In this document: positions 13,272 through 25,447 of the stretch, piece by piece | How positions within the stretch are numbered: the stretch's first letter is position 1 | How the letters are laid out: the number at the start of each line of letters is the position of its first letter | Assembly: GCA_036345935.2 (NCBI GenBank) | Contig: JADWOT020001399.1 | Span: 1-64,000, forward strand | Reading direction: 5' to 3' | Length of the DNA: 64,000 nucleotides | Source: Taenia hydatigena | Lineage: Eukaryota; Platyhelminthes; Cestoda; Cyclophyllidea; Taeniidae | Notes under the pieces: generated by a model | The model's database searches: none | What the model was told of the DNA's origin: nothing | The model's input: the letters and a program-made list of their open reading frames with translations, nothing else | Position numbers and translations under genes: made by a program

Positions 13272-16200
13272 ATTTTGTGCATCCACACTAGCATTTTCGG
13301 CTCTTCAATGCAATACGATTCTAGTTCAAATAAGTTTAACGATACGGAGTCATTTCCTCACTACAGTTGTTAATTAAGAATAAGACTTAAGCACAAAATT
13401 TGAGCTCGACTTCGTCGACTTGTAATTGATCAGTCTTATTGCTTCGTAACACAGCAGAATCCTTACCGCCATCCGAAAGAACCGAATATATTTATGCAAT
13501 CTCACCTTTGAACATTACTAACGACACTGACACAATGATTGTTAGGTCTACTAGATGAACCATTAATGAAGTCGTGTGATAACAAAGCTTCGTGTTTCAT
13601 TGTTACTGATTTATTTATCTTAACTAATGGAATACTGACATTGGCTCTTCGAATTGTGGCATTTTAAATTTCGACTGTAGCACTACGCATGTCAATCTGC
13701 TGATAATCCAGGCCATCTGTGCGAATAATGACACCCCAAATTTTGTTTATCATGCATTTTAAATCGCAAATAATGTAGCACACGGAACATGACACCCCCG
13801 CAAACCCGCATGCCATGAAGGCAACACAGCCAAATATGAGGGCATTGTGATTGCCGAAAAGATAAGCCGGAGGTCAGTGAGGAGGAATTAGACTAGCCAT
13901 CTACTGATCTGCGCAAGAGCCTGGACCCTTCTTCCATGGGACATAGAAAAGAGCACACCGGATTCGGAAGGCATTGCATCACTGGTGCGTTCCCTAAATA
14001 AACAAGGCAACCGATTTTCGAAATTAAATGACCAGACCCACGGGTTTGCCACTACTGCACATTGTGTCAACCGGTGGGCACATACACTATAGAATTTCCT
14101 TCTATAAAATGTTTAAACTAACTTATGTTACTCACAAATGGACAGTTCTGCAATATTTTTGCATTTAATTAGGCAATATCAAACCTTTATATCAGTGCAG
14201 CTGCGACCAAAGTATGCGAGTTATCCAACCTGGCCTCTGCATCTCCGAACCACAATTCAGTAAGGAAGCTAAATATTTATTTCTGCCATCTGAATAGCAA
14301 ATTGATCGCAATGATATGCAAAAGAAGTCACTCTCCCCATGGAGAATAACAGCTGCCAATAAACTACTTTTGTGCTCTCGTAAGCTGAAAGAGTATGCCA
14401 ATGCGCGAACTACCGGTACGTGAACCATGATGTGGTACAATCCATCGGCAGCAAGGAGCAATTCCAATTAGGCTGCTATGGTGATAATTTGAACGAAAGA
14501 GCCTGCCATTGAATGGGAAGCCCTAAATGAAGTAGTTTAGCCCATGCAATTAAGCATTCAAGCGCAAAATATGAGGTCCCGATAAAACACTAAAACGGCG
14601 CAAAATTGTGAAACATTACCTTAAACTTTTCTCACTTTTTTGACTGTGCGAAATTTGACATCTTTTGATGCAATGGGTGCCTATCATCTCCTAAACAAAC
14701 TAGAACTTGCCATGGGCCTTAGGTTGAGTTAAAATCTAACTCTTATTAAGATTGGCAAAACTCACTATAGGGGCAAGAGTTTAAGCATTAATTAACTTGG
14801 ATCTCAACAAGAAAGTGCATGGATATATTACTAAGTCGTGATCAACTGAGACTCAGACACCACGCATTCTGATGCAGATTGAACACATGAGCTTTCGCAT
14901 TGCAGTTAGAGGCATGATTTGGTAAACTTAGAGTATCGCATTCGTTGAAATCAGACACGTAAGTATCGATTGAAATAGATCTATCAGAGACCAAAATGAC
15001 TCGATTTCCAGCGTTCTACTAGAGCCATGTCAGAAACTTAATCATCAAACCAAGGAAAAGCTTGGTGGATGCGCTAAAATATTAAAGACACTTTAAAAAG
15101 ACATTAAAAAGACTCGAATGTCAGTGGAAACGGCCTCACAAAGGTGTTCGCCTAGAAACCACATTAGCGAAAGCAGGCTATCACGATTTGTTTGAGACTT
15201 TGCTTGAAGCGTTACAAGCATTGCGAAGAAGGAATAAATCATTTGTCACTGAAGCGGTATTTGGCCAAGCTATGAAGTTTGGGATCGAGGTGATCATCTC
15301 CTTGTGCAGCCGCTACAATGCATACGTTAGCTCAAAGCTTTCAAAAATAGGGCCTCGCACTCGAAATGCATGCCTGGTGATAATCCATATGTTCTCTATA
15401 CATGAAAAATCCAATATTTTGGGCACCACATAATTTATTTAAGAATAATATAATGCAGGGAAGGATAACATGGTGGCAGCAGAGCCAAGCATGGGGATTA
15501 ATCAGAGGGCAGTTGGATGTGACCAGAGCAGCTAGTCAATAAACCGCATAGGAATCTCCGAAATCGCAAAAAAGAGCACGCTGAACTCAAAAAACAGCAC
15601 ATTGCTGCAATGGGATTAAGGTGCGTTGTTGCCACTGTGCTAAGATGTCCTTTAATAAAAGACCTTGGTATTCCAAAGCAGCCAAAGTTTCGGACTGATC
15701 AGTCTGGCTAAAAGAGCCAGAATAGCGTCTCAAAATGTAAAAGCTACTAGTTACTGTGTCATGATTCTGAAGCGATGTCATTTTGCAGAACAAATATTAA
15801 GGATGCCAAAAAATGTTTTGTTTGGTAGGTGGAGAGCAACAATTAAATGAGTAAATGAATCAGCATACAAAGTGATAGGTATGAATTCTGCCATTGAATG
15901 CGTCACAGGTTGAAAGAAAAGGGTAAACGAGACAAATGAACCGACAGATCAGGTTTCGGTTCTGATCAATTGAAATGCGACGCTCAATGCAGCAGCTGCA
16001 GAATGACTGCTCAATACTTTTACAGCTAGCATCTATTTGATGAGAAATCTCCCTCACAATGCTCAGTGGTTGCATTGTTTACAATAATGGCACCAGTTGG
16101 GGCTAACAACTTGTATAAGATAAATCTCCGTTCGTAAATTCAAAAAATTACTCACCATTGATTCTACTGTTCTACAAATCAGCTAAGGACAAATAACTGC

Positions 16201-17140
16201 GACCTAAATCCATGAAGGGCAGACAATATGGAACCGCATTTCTCATGCCCCATTTGTTCCGGTCGATTTCACTGAGACTTATCATTAGAGGTTAGTTGCC
16301 TGACCGGCAAGCTAAAGTTCTAATGTTAGTCAATTATAGCTGCATAGAGCGAAAATAGAGCACTGCATACATTTATTATCTCGACGACTACAGAGACATC
16401 AGCGATTAAGTGGGATGAAGCAAGTGGGAGTGCATTCTAATTTTATCAACCCCAGAATTGTAACTGAATAGAGTATGCACTTTGCAAAAGAAAAACTCAA
16501 TAAAGTGCTGGGCTCTATTTATCGCTGCTGACACGTTCGACCTTAAAATTCAACAAGAGTGTGTGTGCCTCGAATGAATCGTTACCTGATCAGAATGACG
16601 CTTTAACCTACTAATATCAAATTCGTTCCCACGTTTGTCCCATGCAATCTTTTGCCAGTTCTGCTTTAATTCTCGTCTTCGCACCATATATCGATCTGTA
16701 TTCCTCTTCTGCCTGGCCCTTGAGAAGTCGTCATTTTCTCTGAGTGTACACTTTACCACTCGGGTGATGCGGTCGAAAAAACATCTTAGATGCGCGTAAG
16801 TGAACAAACCTGGTAAACGTAACATCCTTATCCGCCTGGGGTTAGTCGGTCAGTCACCTTAACACCAAGCCTGCAGGTGCACGTGGTGCCCTGCATTGTG
16901 CAGTCGTACCCTTTGAAAATCCGTACGCTTTTGTATGCGGGCGGACGCAGAGTAGCGTGTGATCTGGAAGCAGTGGGGATGTATGGGGGGGTAAGCAGAG
17001 GAGCGGGAAATTTAAAAAGGATTTTGTTGCAAAGACTTAAAGTTAAAAGACCACCTTGGAACCGGGAGATTTAACCGCCAAGAAGAATTTAGTTGAGCCC
17101 CTGTGCCCTTCTGTACGATTATTTTCTTGGCGGCAGCAAA
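13272..17140 (+). repeat. Core of unit A, 3.9 kb
   Basis: The core starts at 'catccacactagcatttt' in both copies and runs without a break larger than a few tens of bases to 'cgtcaaggtc'. The equivalent is 34,040-37,938 in unit B. By eye the copies are about 85-90% alike, with many transitions and single-base indels. No frame stays open in both copies. Both edges are sharp: to the left the two copies have unrelated sequence, and to the right unit B has a 3.6 kb segment that unit A lacks. Confidence 0.85.
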
Positions 17141-17270
17141 CGTCAAGGTCCCCCGGATTAGAAAACTGTGGGTTTGAGTTCCGTCGGAGACGCAAAACTC
17201 TGTCTCTTCTGCTGCTTGTAGTAGCGCCGGGTCTGTCTAACAATGATATGCAACAAGAAGGATGGATGTG
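17140..17270 (+). repeat. tRNA-related remnant at the unit A junction
   Basis: From 17,140 the sequence aligns with 41,557 onward in unit B, which there lies in the second half of a tRNA-Arg-like sequence. Here only the part after the anticodon survives (a 'ggtttgagttcc' box B-like string near 17,172). The tRNA 5' half with box A is replaced by the end of the core. The following 'gctgcttgtagta' and 'tgtctaa' strings are shared with 41,619-41,648. Confidence 0.6.
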
Positions 17271-17404
17271 ATACTTACTTAGATGCTTGAGGAAAAGGGC
17301 AGTAAATCGAACTAGAATGTGGGAGGTGGAATGTCATCATGCCTGGTAAGAGGCTGGAATCCATAACGTCCACGTTATTAGGACGACGCTCTAACCTACT
17401 GATC

Positions 17405-17545
17405 CGCCTCATCACCAACAATCCTCTACCCTCATTTCTCCTTCATTCTCTCACTACCGAATCCTTCTCACTAATTTTCCTTTGCGCTCACTTCCTTATA
17501 TTCACATCTTTCGTGCTCCTCATCCTTCTTTTCCTACTCATCTTA
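17405..17545 (+). repeat. Pyrimidine-rich tract, unit A copy
   Basis: This is a tract of C and T clusters with 'ctcattct'-like words. It matches 41,820-41,960 in unit B and, in reverse complement, the purine tract at 21,430-21,545. The last match includes long shared strings such as the complement of 'gtgaatataagg' and 'atgagggtagaggat'. Frames read through it (a leucine- and serine-rich one starts at 17,339) are by-products of the low complexity. Confidence 0.7.
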
Positions 17546-17944
17546 TCCGCTCCTGTTGCCAGCCTCTCGCCCTCGACCAGATGCCATGCTCCGCCGTTAT
17601 GACAAATGAAGAGCTATGTGTGATCGATGAAGTGTGACCAGTGGAGTCCCGTATTGCACCAGTGGACAAGGAAGGAGTAGGAAACACGTTTTATTAGAGC
17701 ACTTGTGAACCATTTGAGTTTTGCACACCTCGTTGCCTCTGCTTTACCATACCTTGTTTCCTTAGCAGTTACCCGCTCTAGTATCGTGAACTCACGCAAC
17801 ATCCAAACTGATGAATCGAATGTGTAAGTGGATGGGCGGGTAGCTTGTTTAATGCTGTTTTGTAGAAAGCTGGTTCATAAGAAAGCTGACGCTTAGAAGT
17901 CTCGGTTAAGTCTAGGCTGCACATTTAGAGTTCTAAAGCTTTCT

Positions 17945-18285
17945 TAGACATAACGATCCAGGGCTACCAATGATGAAGCTAAGAATGGTTTTCAGTGGTC
18001 GCCCACTAGCAGTATTTCGATGATACAGAAAGCATAACACTATTCACGAATTTTGCGCACTGCTAATCTATTTGTGTCTCCCATTCACATTGGCAGATGC
18101 TGCTCAGAGAGCAGTCAAATGCGTTTATTTTCCATTGACTTAGGACAGCAATCAGAACTTGAATGTTTGTTCGTTAACATTAGTCCTGTTTGTGTTTTAT
18201 ATGGATCAGCTAATGGTTAATTAGTTCGAGGTCTTACAGACATCCTGTAATTGGTGACCGCACCTTATTGTTCATATAAGGGCTG
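17945..18285. mobile_element. About 340 bp insertion present in unit A only
   Basis: Unit B reads straight from 'ctctaaagc' (about 42,338) into 'ctgagcagttt' (about 42,353). Unit A has about 340 bp between the equivalents. The extra DNA matches 23,640-23,890 elsewhere in the window: 'tacagaaagca' near 18,026 and 23,785, then 'gcagtcaaatgc' near 18,110 and 23,871, with similar spacing. A short sequence present at one site and absent at the paralogous one is the usual mark of a small non-autonomous element. I could not define its ends, a poly-A tail or target-site duplications. Deletion from unit B is the alternative. Confidence 0.5.
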
Positions 18286-19439
18286 ATCAGTTTCAGAAAG
18301 TAGTAACACTGTTGCAACGCTTGCCTGAATGCACCTTTAAGTGAGAGGCGATCAGTATCCACGAACAGGTTAGTGGAATGAACATCTGCAACTGAGGACG
18401 AAGCGCAGTCCGATTGAGCGTAGCTTTAATCACTGGTTCCTCTGCCTATGTGATTAATGCACTCAATCCGAAGGCCTAAAGACCAAGGCTAAAAATGAAA
18501 AGTCAATCGTAATGCACTGACACTTGAGATAGTGGATCACTACCCATTACAGAGTCCCTTATTCAGTCACGGTTTGTCGGAATTACATGACGTATGGCTA
18601 AAATATTCAGTACATCGAATTCTAGCATTTATGGGGATTGACCTCTACATTGTTGGGTTGATGCTCTAAATTGGGTGCAGAAACCAGGCTGATGGCACAC
18701 CCCAACGCAGATTGCGTGAGGTAAGTAAAAGTAGTAACTTACCTATAGATGAGCCAGAGTAGTCACGTCCGAGACGTACGTATGTATGTGGCGATCGGAC
18801 CATATTGCATGCACCCAAAGATGAAAACGATGAAGCGACATAAAATCAAACAAATTGGAATGAAACCGAAACATTGTATCCTGCAAAATAAAAGGTATTT
18901 TTGAGGTGAACTCTGGTGTTCATAAGGCAAGAAACCGTTAAGATACTCCATGCTTTTCGTTCTATAAAATCGTGTGCTCGAGAGCTTGTTAATAGCGACA
19001 TTATCTGAGAACAATTAAAGCAACTGCTTTCTTGTCATTCACTTTCTTCGGCCTGCATACTGCCCGGGTATGCGTACGCCTTTACGAGGCACACATCTCT
19101 CAACGCTTCCCGGTCTACTCATCCTTCTTGCATCGAGCATACACACTCAAACCACACGAGTAGTTATTGCTATGTGATCGATGCATAGCACGATTGTTGA
19201 AATCGTAATTCATGAAAAGTTTAATTCTTTAGCACTACGTTTGTGTGATAAGTTGCCATGAATTACACATTTCCTTACCTTTGCTTTATTCTTACTGGCA
19301 AAAGTACCACCTGTGAGAAGTTATACTGACCATCATAGCTACAGGGAACGGGTGATTGAATTTCGAGGGTAGCGTGTAAAAAGGCAATCGCTTGTAATAT
19401 AGTGACCCAGTCAGAATTAGCCCGCGCAGACTCACTAAC

Positions 19440-20600
19440 TTTCCTCTTTTCGTCGACTTCTAGTTTTGTTCAAGTTTTGGATCGCAAGACCTAGGTGTTG
19501 CCGCAAAATAAACTTATCAGAATGATTTGCCTTTTGGAAGTTGCATGAAATTACTTCACAGGGCAATATTTTGTCCACCCCTTGATGATTTGCTCGATGC
19601 ATATTAGACAAATCTATCTGCCAACGGCCATTTGAGGAACGGCTTGCGTCAGATTATGTGATTGCTCATTAGCAGTGAGCAGACCATGGTATGGATGCCA
19701 TTGCTGCAGTGAGTTTTTACTGTGCGTAAAGACTTCTGAGGTCCTATTTTATTTCATTGCACTTGTAATGGCTAGGCAACGGTAAATACGGCAATTATGG
19801 TGACCAGGTGACTTTGCAGCAATGTGATGACGTCCCCCCGGTGCCGATTATTTAAGCCTCTGCATCTTCGACGCACATCAAATTTACGTTGCCTTACTTT
19901 GATAATGGCTGGCACAAAATGGCTCACAATGCAAAATTACTGGTGCACCACCTGGAATGGCTCCGGAGGTGTGCAGCTACCTTAGTGTCTCCAACTTGGT
20001 TAATCTTTACACGGCTAATTGAGTATGGAGGTGGATTCTTTACACATGTCGGTTCCCCACTCTTGGGTGACAGCACGTTCAAATAGAGTTTTCCGCACAA
20101 ATATCTCTGCCATTTAATTTTCCCATAACCTCTGCCGATTCCCAACTGAAAATCATTCCAAAGCTCTTTGATACAAGGAGGAGCAGTTGGATTCCAATGG
20201 ACGCTTTCTAACCGCATTTGAGTCGGAGCAACTCTAAAATATCACATATTTCGCCCTCTTCCTTAGCTCTTTATCAACACATTATGTCGAATAAGGAACG
20301 CCTGTTTCGGTTTATAGCCCAAATGTTGCATTTGTCAATCAGTCCCCAATAAATGCGATTCGACTCTACCGTAGCCTGCTTGAGTCAAGAAGTTTTGTTA
20401 CACTAAAAATGTATGAAATGCATTATTAGTCGCATCAGGCTCCGGACTTCCGCATCCTGTCAGATACCAATTATTACAGCCACTTTCAACGGACAGAAAA
20501 TAAGTCGAATGAGGTGAAATGTCTTTCAAAATTTCCTAAGGGCCCTAGGGACTCCAATATCTTCCACGCTCATCGCCACATCAACGAGTTGGCGACTGAA
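19440..20600. repeat. Family F, fullest copy
   Basis: The right part (19,900-20,600) matches 29,648-30,330 in the same orientation, with strong anchors at 19,950-19,995 ('gtgcagct' and 'gtctccaac') and 20,455-20,520 ('cctgt.agata..aattatt'). The left part, to about 19,920, matches 43,690-44,140 in reverse complement, with the string 'cagcaatggcatccat' of 43,921 as its best anchor. So this copy links two partial copies that do not overlap much. No coding frame is shared. Confidence 0.7.
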
Positions 20601-21425
20601 TAGACTTCATTGGCTAACCTAATATGATAAAATGGGAACGGAAGTATGTGATTTGGGCAAGAATAAAGCACAGTCAAAAGTACACATTTGTACCGGAAAA
20701 AAAGACGACGATTTTGATCATAGTTTTCACGATTTCATAAGCGGTGATGTTTTATCTCCTTCGCCTCTGATTTGATTGGTTAGATAAATTAGTAAGCAAC
20801 AACAACTCCAATCAGATGTTATGTTTTGCCGCGGTGAGATATGGAATTACTTATATGGTAGTTAAGGTGTGGTCGAATGAATTGGTGCATTTGACATGCC
20901 TCTACTGTTGGTCACTCATGCCACGCTAGACTGACATTGCAAAATCTGTGGGTTGATGGGTCGGTTACAGTGACTGATGGATGGTTGAGGAATGACACAC
21001 GATGCGGCAGAGCAGAGGAGATCAGGCGCCATTCCATTCATATACAAATTCAACGTCTACGATCTTTTGCAGCTCACTCGTTCCATCTGCATACACACCT
21101 ACTTGCCATTCGCAGAACGTAAAGACAAATGTGCATCGCCTTAAGGCTAATGATTAAAAAAGGGAGAAGTGACAAAGTCCAATTGCGATTCGAGGATGAA
21201 ATTGAACACACAGTCAATCACATATATTTATAAGCAGGTAATAAAGTAGATGAGCAGAGCGGATACTAAAGAATAGACGATTAGATAAAAAGGCAAATAA
21301 AGAGAAAAACTGATCGCTCGTGCATTCTGCAAATTTTTTTCTTAGTGACAAATAGGTTCCTAGAGTTGTCTATGACTTTCATTTCAGCGAGAGCAGTACC
21401 TAATTAGGCACTACTTTTATCGCTA
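20601..21425. other. No supported gene
   Basis: No repeat match and no domain found. A 61-codon frame at 20,937-21,122 has no identifiable motif. Confidence 0.4.
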
Positions 21426-21429
21426 AGGA

Positions 21430-21545
21430 GAATCTGACGAGAGGAAGAAGGTGCGGGAGACATGAGAAGTGAATATAAGGGAGTGTGAAGGCAAAGGAGT
21501 GGGAGGAGTTTATAGTGAGAGAGTGAAGGGAAAATGAGGGTAGAG
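21430..21545 (-). repeat. Purine-rich tract, inverted copy of the tract in units A and B
   Basis: On the plus strand this is an A/G tract. Its reverse complement aligns well with 17,410-17,540 and 41,825-41,960, well beyond what shared low complexity alone would give, because non-repetitive words are kept in order. It is isolated here from the rest of the A/B unit. Confidence 0.65.
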
Positions 21546-23639
21546 GATTTGTAGACAATCAAAAACTTATGTCGACTGACTGCATGTGATCAAATAGGTA
21601 ATTCTTTGCTTTCCAACTATAAATATCGATTACGAGCTTGGCTGGCATGTGCCGGTAGGCTGTTCCCTTAGCCATGCCAGTAGCCTCAATCAATTTAATG
21701 TAACTTTGACTGTGCAACTTAGACGAGTTGCAAGTAATGTTACTAATTTAAGTTTTGGACTCAGTTTAAGAGTTGCGAGGTTTCTTCATATAATTAACAA
21801 TTTTAAATTACAACCGCACGCAATAGACTTGTATGAATGCTCTAGTGAGTAGAGTAACCTTTTGTTCAGTTTCGGTTGATTTGCACGTGACACCGAAAGC
21901 GCCGGATTTCTTCATGCTTTTCGCCTGTCTTCCTAAATCTTTTCGTCTTCGCTTCTGTAATTTTGAAAATCCGCATGTCTGTTTTTTAAAGATCGTCTGC
22001 GAGTTGATGGTAAATAGTACAACATCAGGATGCGGCGAGCAATCCAAAGCTGATGGACACCTACGATAATGCAGGTAATGGGTGTGTGCACCAGCAGATT
22101 TTAGAGTTTAAGTGCTTCTTTTTACCGATGTGGTCGTAATGCTGCTACATTGGCAGGATCTTTGGCTATCATGTTTCTACGCCAAAGTATCTGCGACTAG
22201 TTATAAGCGTGCGTGATGCACAGCACACTCCCATCTCACAAATCCTGTTCTATGAAGGACGAAGCTGTCGGTCCAGCCAAATCACTAAAAGGCGTCAATA
22301 AAACCGAAGCCAAGTATGTTTTCAGTCGGAAAGGAAATCGGTGGCTAAAGGGTTTGAATCATGGCCATTTTTCCCACAGCTAGAGGTTGGTTAAAAGCAG
22401 CGGTAGTATTAAGTCTTAAAATAAAATGGGACAAGTAATGTGGTCCAATTTTGGCAAAAAGGCGAAGAGAACTAGCAACCCTCAAGGACATTCATTTTCC
22501 ATGTTAGTAACGACGAAGGTCATTCAACTAGAATTACTATTTATTTTTCATATGATCCTGAAAGGGCATGCTTAGAAAACTGGAATACGTTTGCCACTCA
22601 AAACATTTGCACGAAATTTTGGAATTCAAATTTTGAACAGAACATGAGATTGAAGCCAGAAAAGAATGGCCTGTAATACCTCGTCATAGATGGAAGAAAA
22701 ATGCTCTTCAAAGATGCACCGTGAGCCAGCGTATAGTTTGCCCACTTTATCTGCATAATATTTGCATCCAGTGCCATCCAAGGTGAGAGCTTCTTACTTC
22801 TACCGGCAATTTGGGCGTTTCATATGACCAATGCAACCAGGTTCGGGTCACAAGAAGCTAACCCTTAGCCAAAAGGATATTTACGAAGTCATCTGTTAAT
22901 TCACCTGGCAGTGAGTGAGTAGAAGCATTTTGTGGTATACTCTCTCCAGAAGTGCATTGCAGGTTTTAATAATTATGAGATGAAATGATTGTTCTGATAA
23001 ACAAACCTAGGACCAATATGCGCCTAGGAGGCATGGTGTCTTCTTGACGCCACAAGATCTTCACTTTTAGGAGAAGCATCCACCATTCTCGTCAAATTCA
23101 CCTATTGCCTTGCTAGACATACTTGTCTCTTCCGCTGCGAGCTTTTGGAAAGACGAAAGAAAACTCTCGCACAATATAAACATCCCGGAATCTGCGCTCT
23201 GCGTGCTTTTCTAACAGTGCTTAGTAGGCTCATTCAAAATTAACGTGCCTACTGCAACGTTAACAATTCTTGCTGTGATTGATCTGTGGGACAGCGCTAA
23301 CTTTGCCATGCGCATTCTCTTTTCCTTACTGAACTGAACAGTCATGCTGCTGCGGCACGTAGTATTAGCGCACAACTAAACGAACAATTTTCCTCACTGC
23401 TTTTAATCGCATAAAGTTTTGTTGAGCAGTTTGTGCAGTGAACTGACTTGCTAGTATATTTTCTGTCAGGTCAGGAAAATTCGTTGATCTTCTTCTCTGG
23501 CTGAATGTTTGCACGTTTTGTACTGCTCTTTCCTGACGCACTCCCTCCGCTTTCTTCTCGCTGTTGCGGATTGAAGATGACTGGAGAAAAGAGTAAAAAT
23601 CCAAGATGTGTACAGCTAAAATGCGATGCAAAGCAGACG
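21546..23639. other. No supported gene
   Basis: Frames at 21,649-21,852 and 21,833-22,069 are short and motif-free. No repeat relationship was found by eye. Confidence 0.4.
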
Positions 23640-23895
23640 ATACGAAATTAGCTGAAATTAAAGTAACGCCAGGTGGAATTGTTGACCAATAAACCAGTTA
23701 GACAAGCAGCGGGTTTTAACCTGACTTTTGGTGGAACTGGATATCAGAACGTCTACAAAATTTTATGGGGATTATTTAGATAGTACAGAAAGCACTTCTA
23801 TGTAATTGCTTCCATATTGCACCAACTGATCCAACTCTCTAAATTGCAAACTATGAACCTGGATAATGAGGCAGTCAAATGCATTTACGTTGTGC
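23640..23895. mobile_element. Second copy of the 340 bp insertion sequence
   Basis: This stretch aligns with the unit A-specific insertion (17,945-18,285) over about 200 bp centred on 'tacagaaagca' and 'gcagtcaaatgc'. Identity is perhaps 60-65% by eye. The match fades after 23,895, so either this copy or the other is truncated. Confidence 0.4.
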
Positions 23896-24184
23896 TATAC
23901 ACGGGCACATATACACAACAAACTTCCGCCGGCAACTAAAAAGCAGATACTCATTCACACCGGAATCCGTGATGATCCGGGTGCATAGATGACTAAATGA
24001 CAAAGAATGAGCATAAGCAATATGGTAGTTAGATGACCGTCTGCAGTTCAAATCGCTAACGCGCATGTATGCATTCGCGAGGGTGCAATGTGTAAAAGAA
24101 CCCAAATGAGAAGTCTAAGATGGGCTATAAGCATTGGGAAAGAGGATGTCAATGTGCGTTACGTATAAATCTCCCATTTTTTCC

Positions 24185-24345
24185 ACCACTGGGGTTGTGC
24201 TACGGCGGTTCGAGTTAGCACAGGCTTGGGTGACAGTGATGGATAGCTCGCAATTGCTAATCCACTCTACCTTACTTTACTTATCTACTCCCTACCTCAT
24301 CATACTGTTCTCTCCACTCATCCTCTACTGCTTCATTGAATTCTG
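24185..24345 (+). repeat. Head plus pyrimidine tract, relative of the 45-46 kb cluster
   Basis: The first 75 bases ('ttgtgctacggcggttcgagtta...gctcgcaattgct') match the reverse complement of 45,365-45,425 and 46,095-46,150. The next 80 bases are a pyrimidine tract, as also occurs (in reverse) beside the 46 kb copy. The 'ggttcgagtta' string looks like an RNA polymerase III box B, but no box A lies at a tRNA-like distance upstream. Confidence 0.55.
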
Positions 24346-25447
24346 CTGGCATTTCTACACAGATTAACCCAAAGTATAAATTTCATATGGTTACAAACAC
24401 ATTAAATGAAGTGGTTTTCATTCGGCAATGATTTACTGGAGGGATATTGCCTCTTGGGGTTAAGCTATTCGTATCAGATGGCTTCTTTTGCGACAAACAG
24501 ACATGGTAATGAACCAAAACAATCTACAAAGCTGTTCTTTTCTCCCTACTTCTTGCCTCTCACTTTCGTCAGTGCGCCTTGCTGAGTCATTTCAGCAAAT
24601 TTGATGGAACGCAGTGGTATGGAAGACAATCTAATTTGGTCCATTGGATCGAAACCGAAGTAGGAGATGGAGAGCCTACAAGATCAGGATATAAGAAGGA
24701 TATAAGAAGTGCTTGATTAACCTATCATACGTGTCATGGACTTCTGTTCCTATAGCGGCTTCTATAAAACATTATAAGTCTGCTTGGGCGCCTAATTTGA
24801 TGGCGATTGAATTTCTGAAGAATTTATTAGCCCAATGGAAGGAACCATCGCAACGGATGGGCTCAGTAGATCACAAGTAATGGCCCTTTTTGCTTTTAGG
24901 CTTAGTCTTGCGTCTAGCAGCCGATCTAGCATTAGTTTCAGATTGGCTTTGCGTCCTTATATGTCTTTACCAGAAGCATGAATGTCATGAAAACATATTT
25001 GCATAATTACTTAGCAAGTCGCAAATTCCCTTTCTCTTCCTTTTTCTTGCCATGGAGCATCAATATTTCTTTCTGCTGACCTATATAATTGTTTTGCTGA
25101 TTCGGAATTTTATCACACAAAGTGTATTTAATCTACTGCAGAACAAGGAAAAGCCTCTCTTGTACGTGGTAATGATCCTATTTCTCCTCTTGTCACAACA
25201 ATTTAGATTTTTACTCGCGCAACTGCTTGGCGGCACTTGATTTGAGGTATTGAAATATATAGTGTTTATGAGTTTTCTCGTCCTTCTAACTTTACTGCAA
25301 CATTATAATAGCAGGATTAAAAAGGTGCGATTTCAACTTGGAAGTATTTATCCGGCCACTTTCTTCATCTTTTTGCTCTTATTTGGTGTAAAATGGACCG
25401 AAGTTATGATATGGTGAAAATTTCCTACCAGGAGATCTCAGGAAGTA
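24346..25447. other. No supported gene; possible left flank of element D
   Basis: A weak resemblance to the reverse complement of 51,250-51,530 may extend element D leftwards to about 25,150, but it is too poor to claim. The 62-codon frame at 25,052-25,240 is hydrophobic and unremarkable. Confidence 0.35.

Larger units (their letters stand above)
12430..18930 (+). repeat. Unit A of a large direct duplication
   Basis: Unit A is the shorter copy of a composite block that recurs as unit B at about 32,445-42,950 in the same orientation. Its layout is block X (12,430-12,640), block Y (12,690-12,890), about 380 bp of unmatched DNA, the core (13,272-17,140), a tRNA-related and pyrimidine-rich part (17,140-17,600), and a tail to about 18,930. 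No long frame is conserved between copies: frames of 60-120 codons in one copy are broken in the other. No terminal repeats or clear target-site duplications were found at the outer ends. It is therefore better described as a segmental duplication, or a remnant of a large non-coding element, than as a recognisable transposon. Confidence 0.85.
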
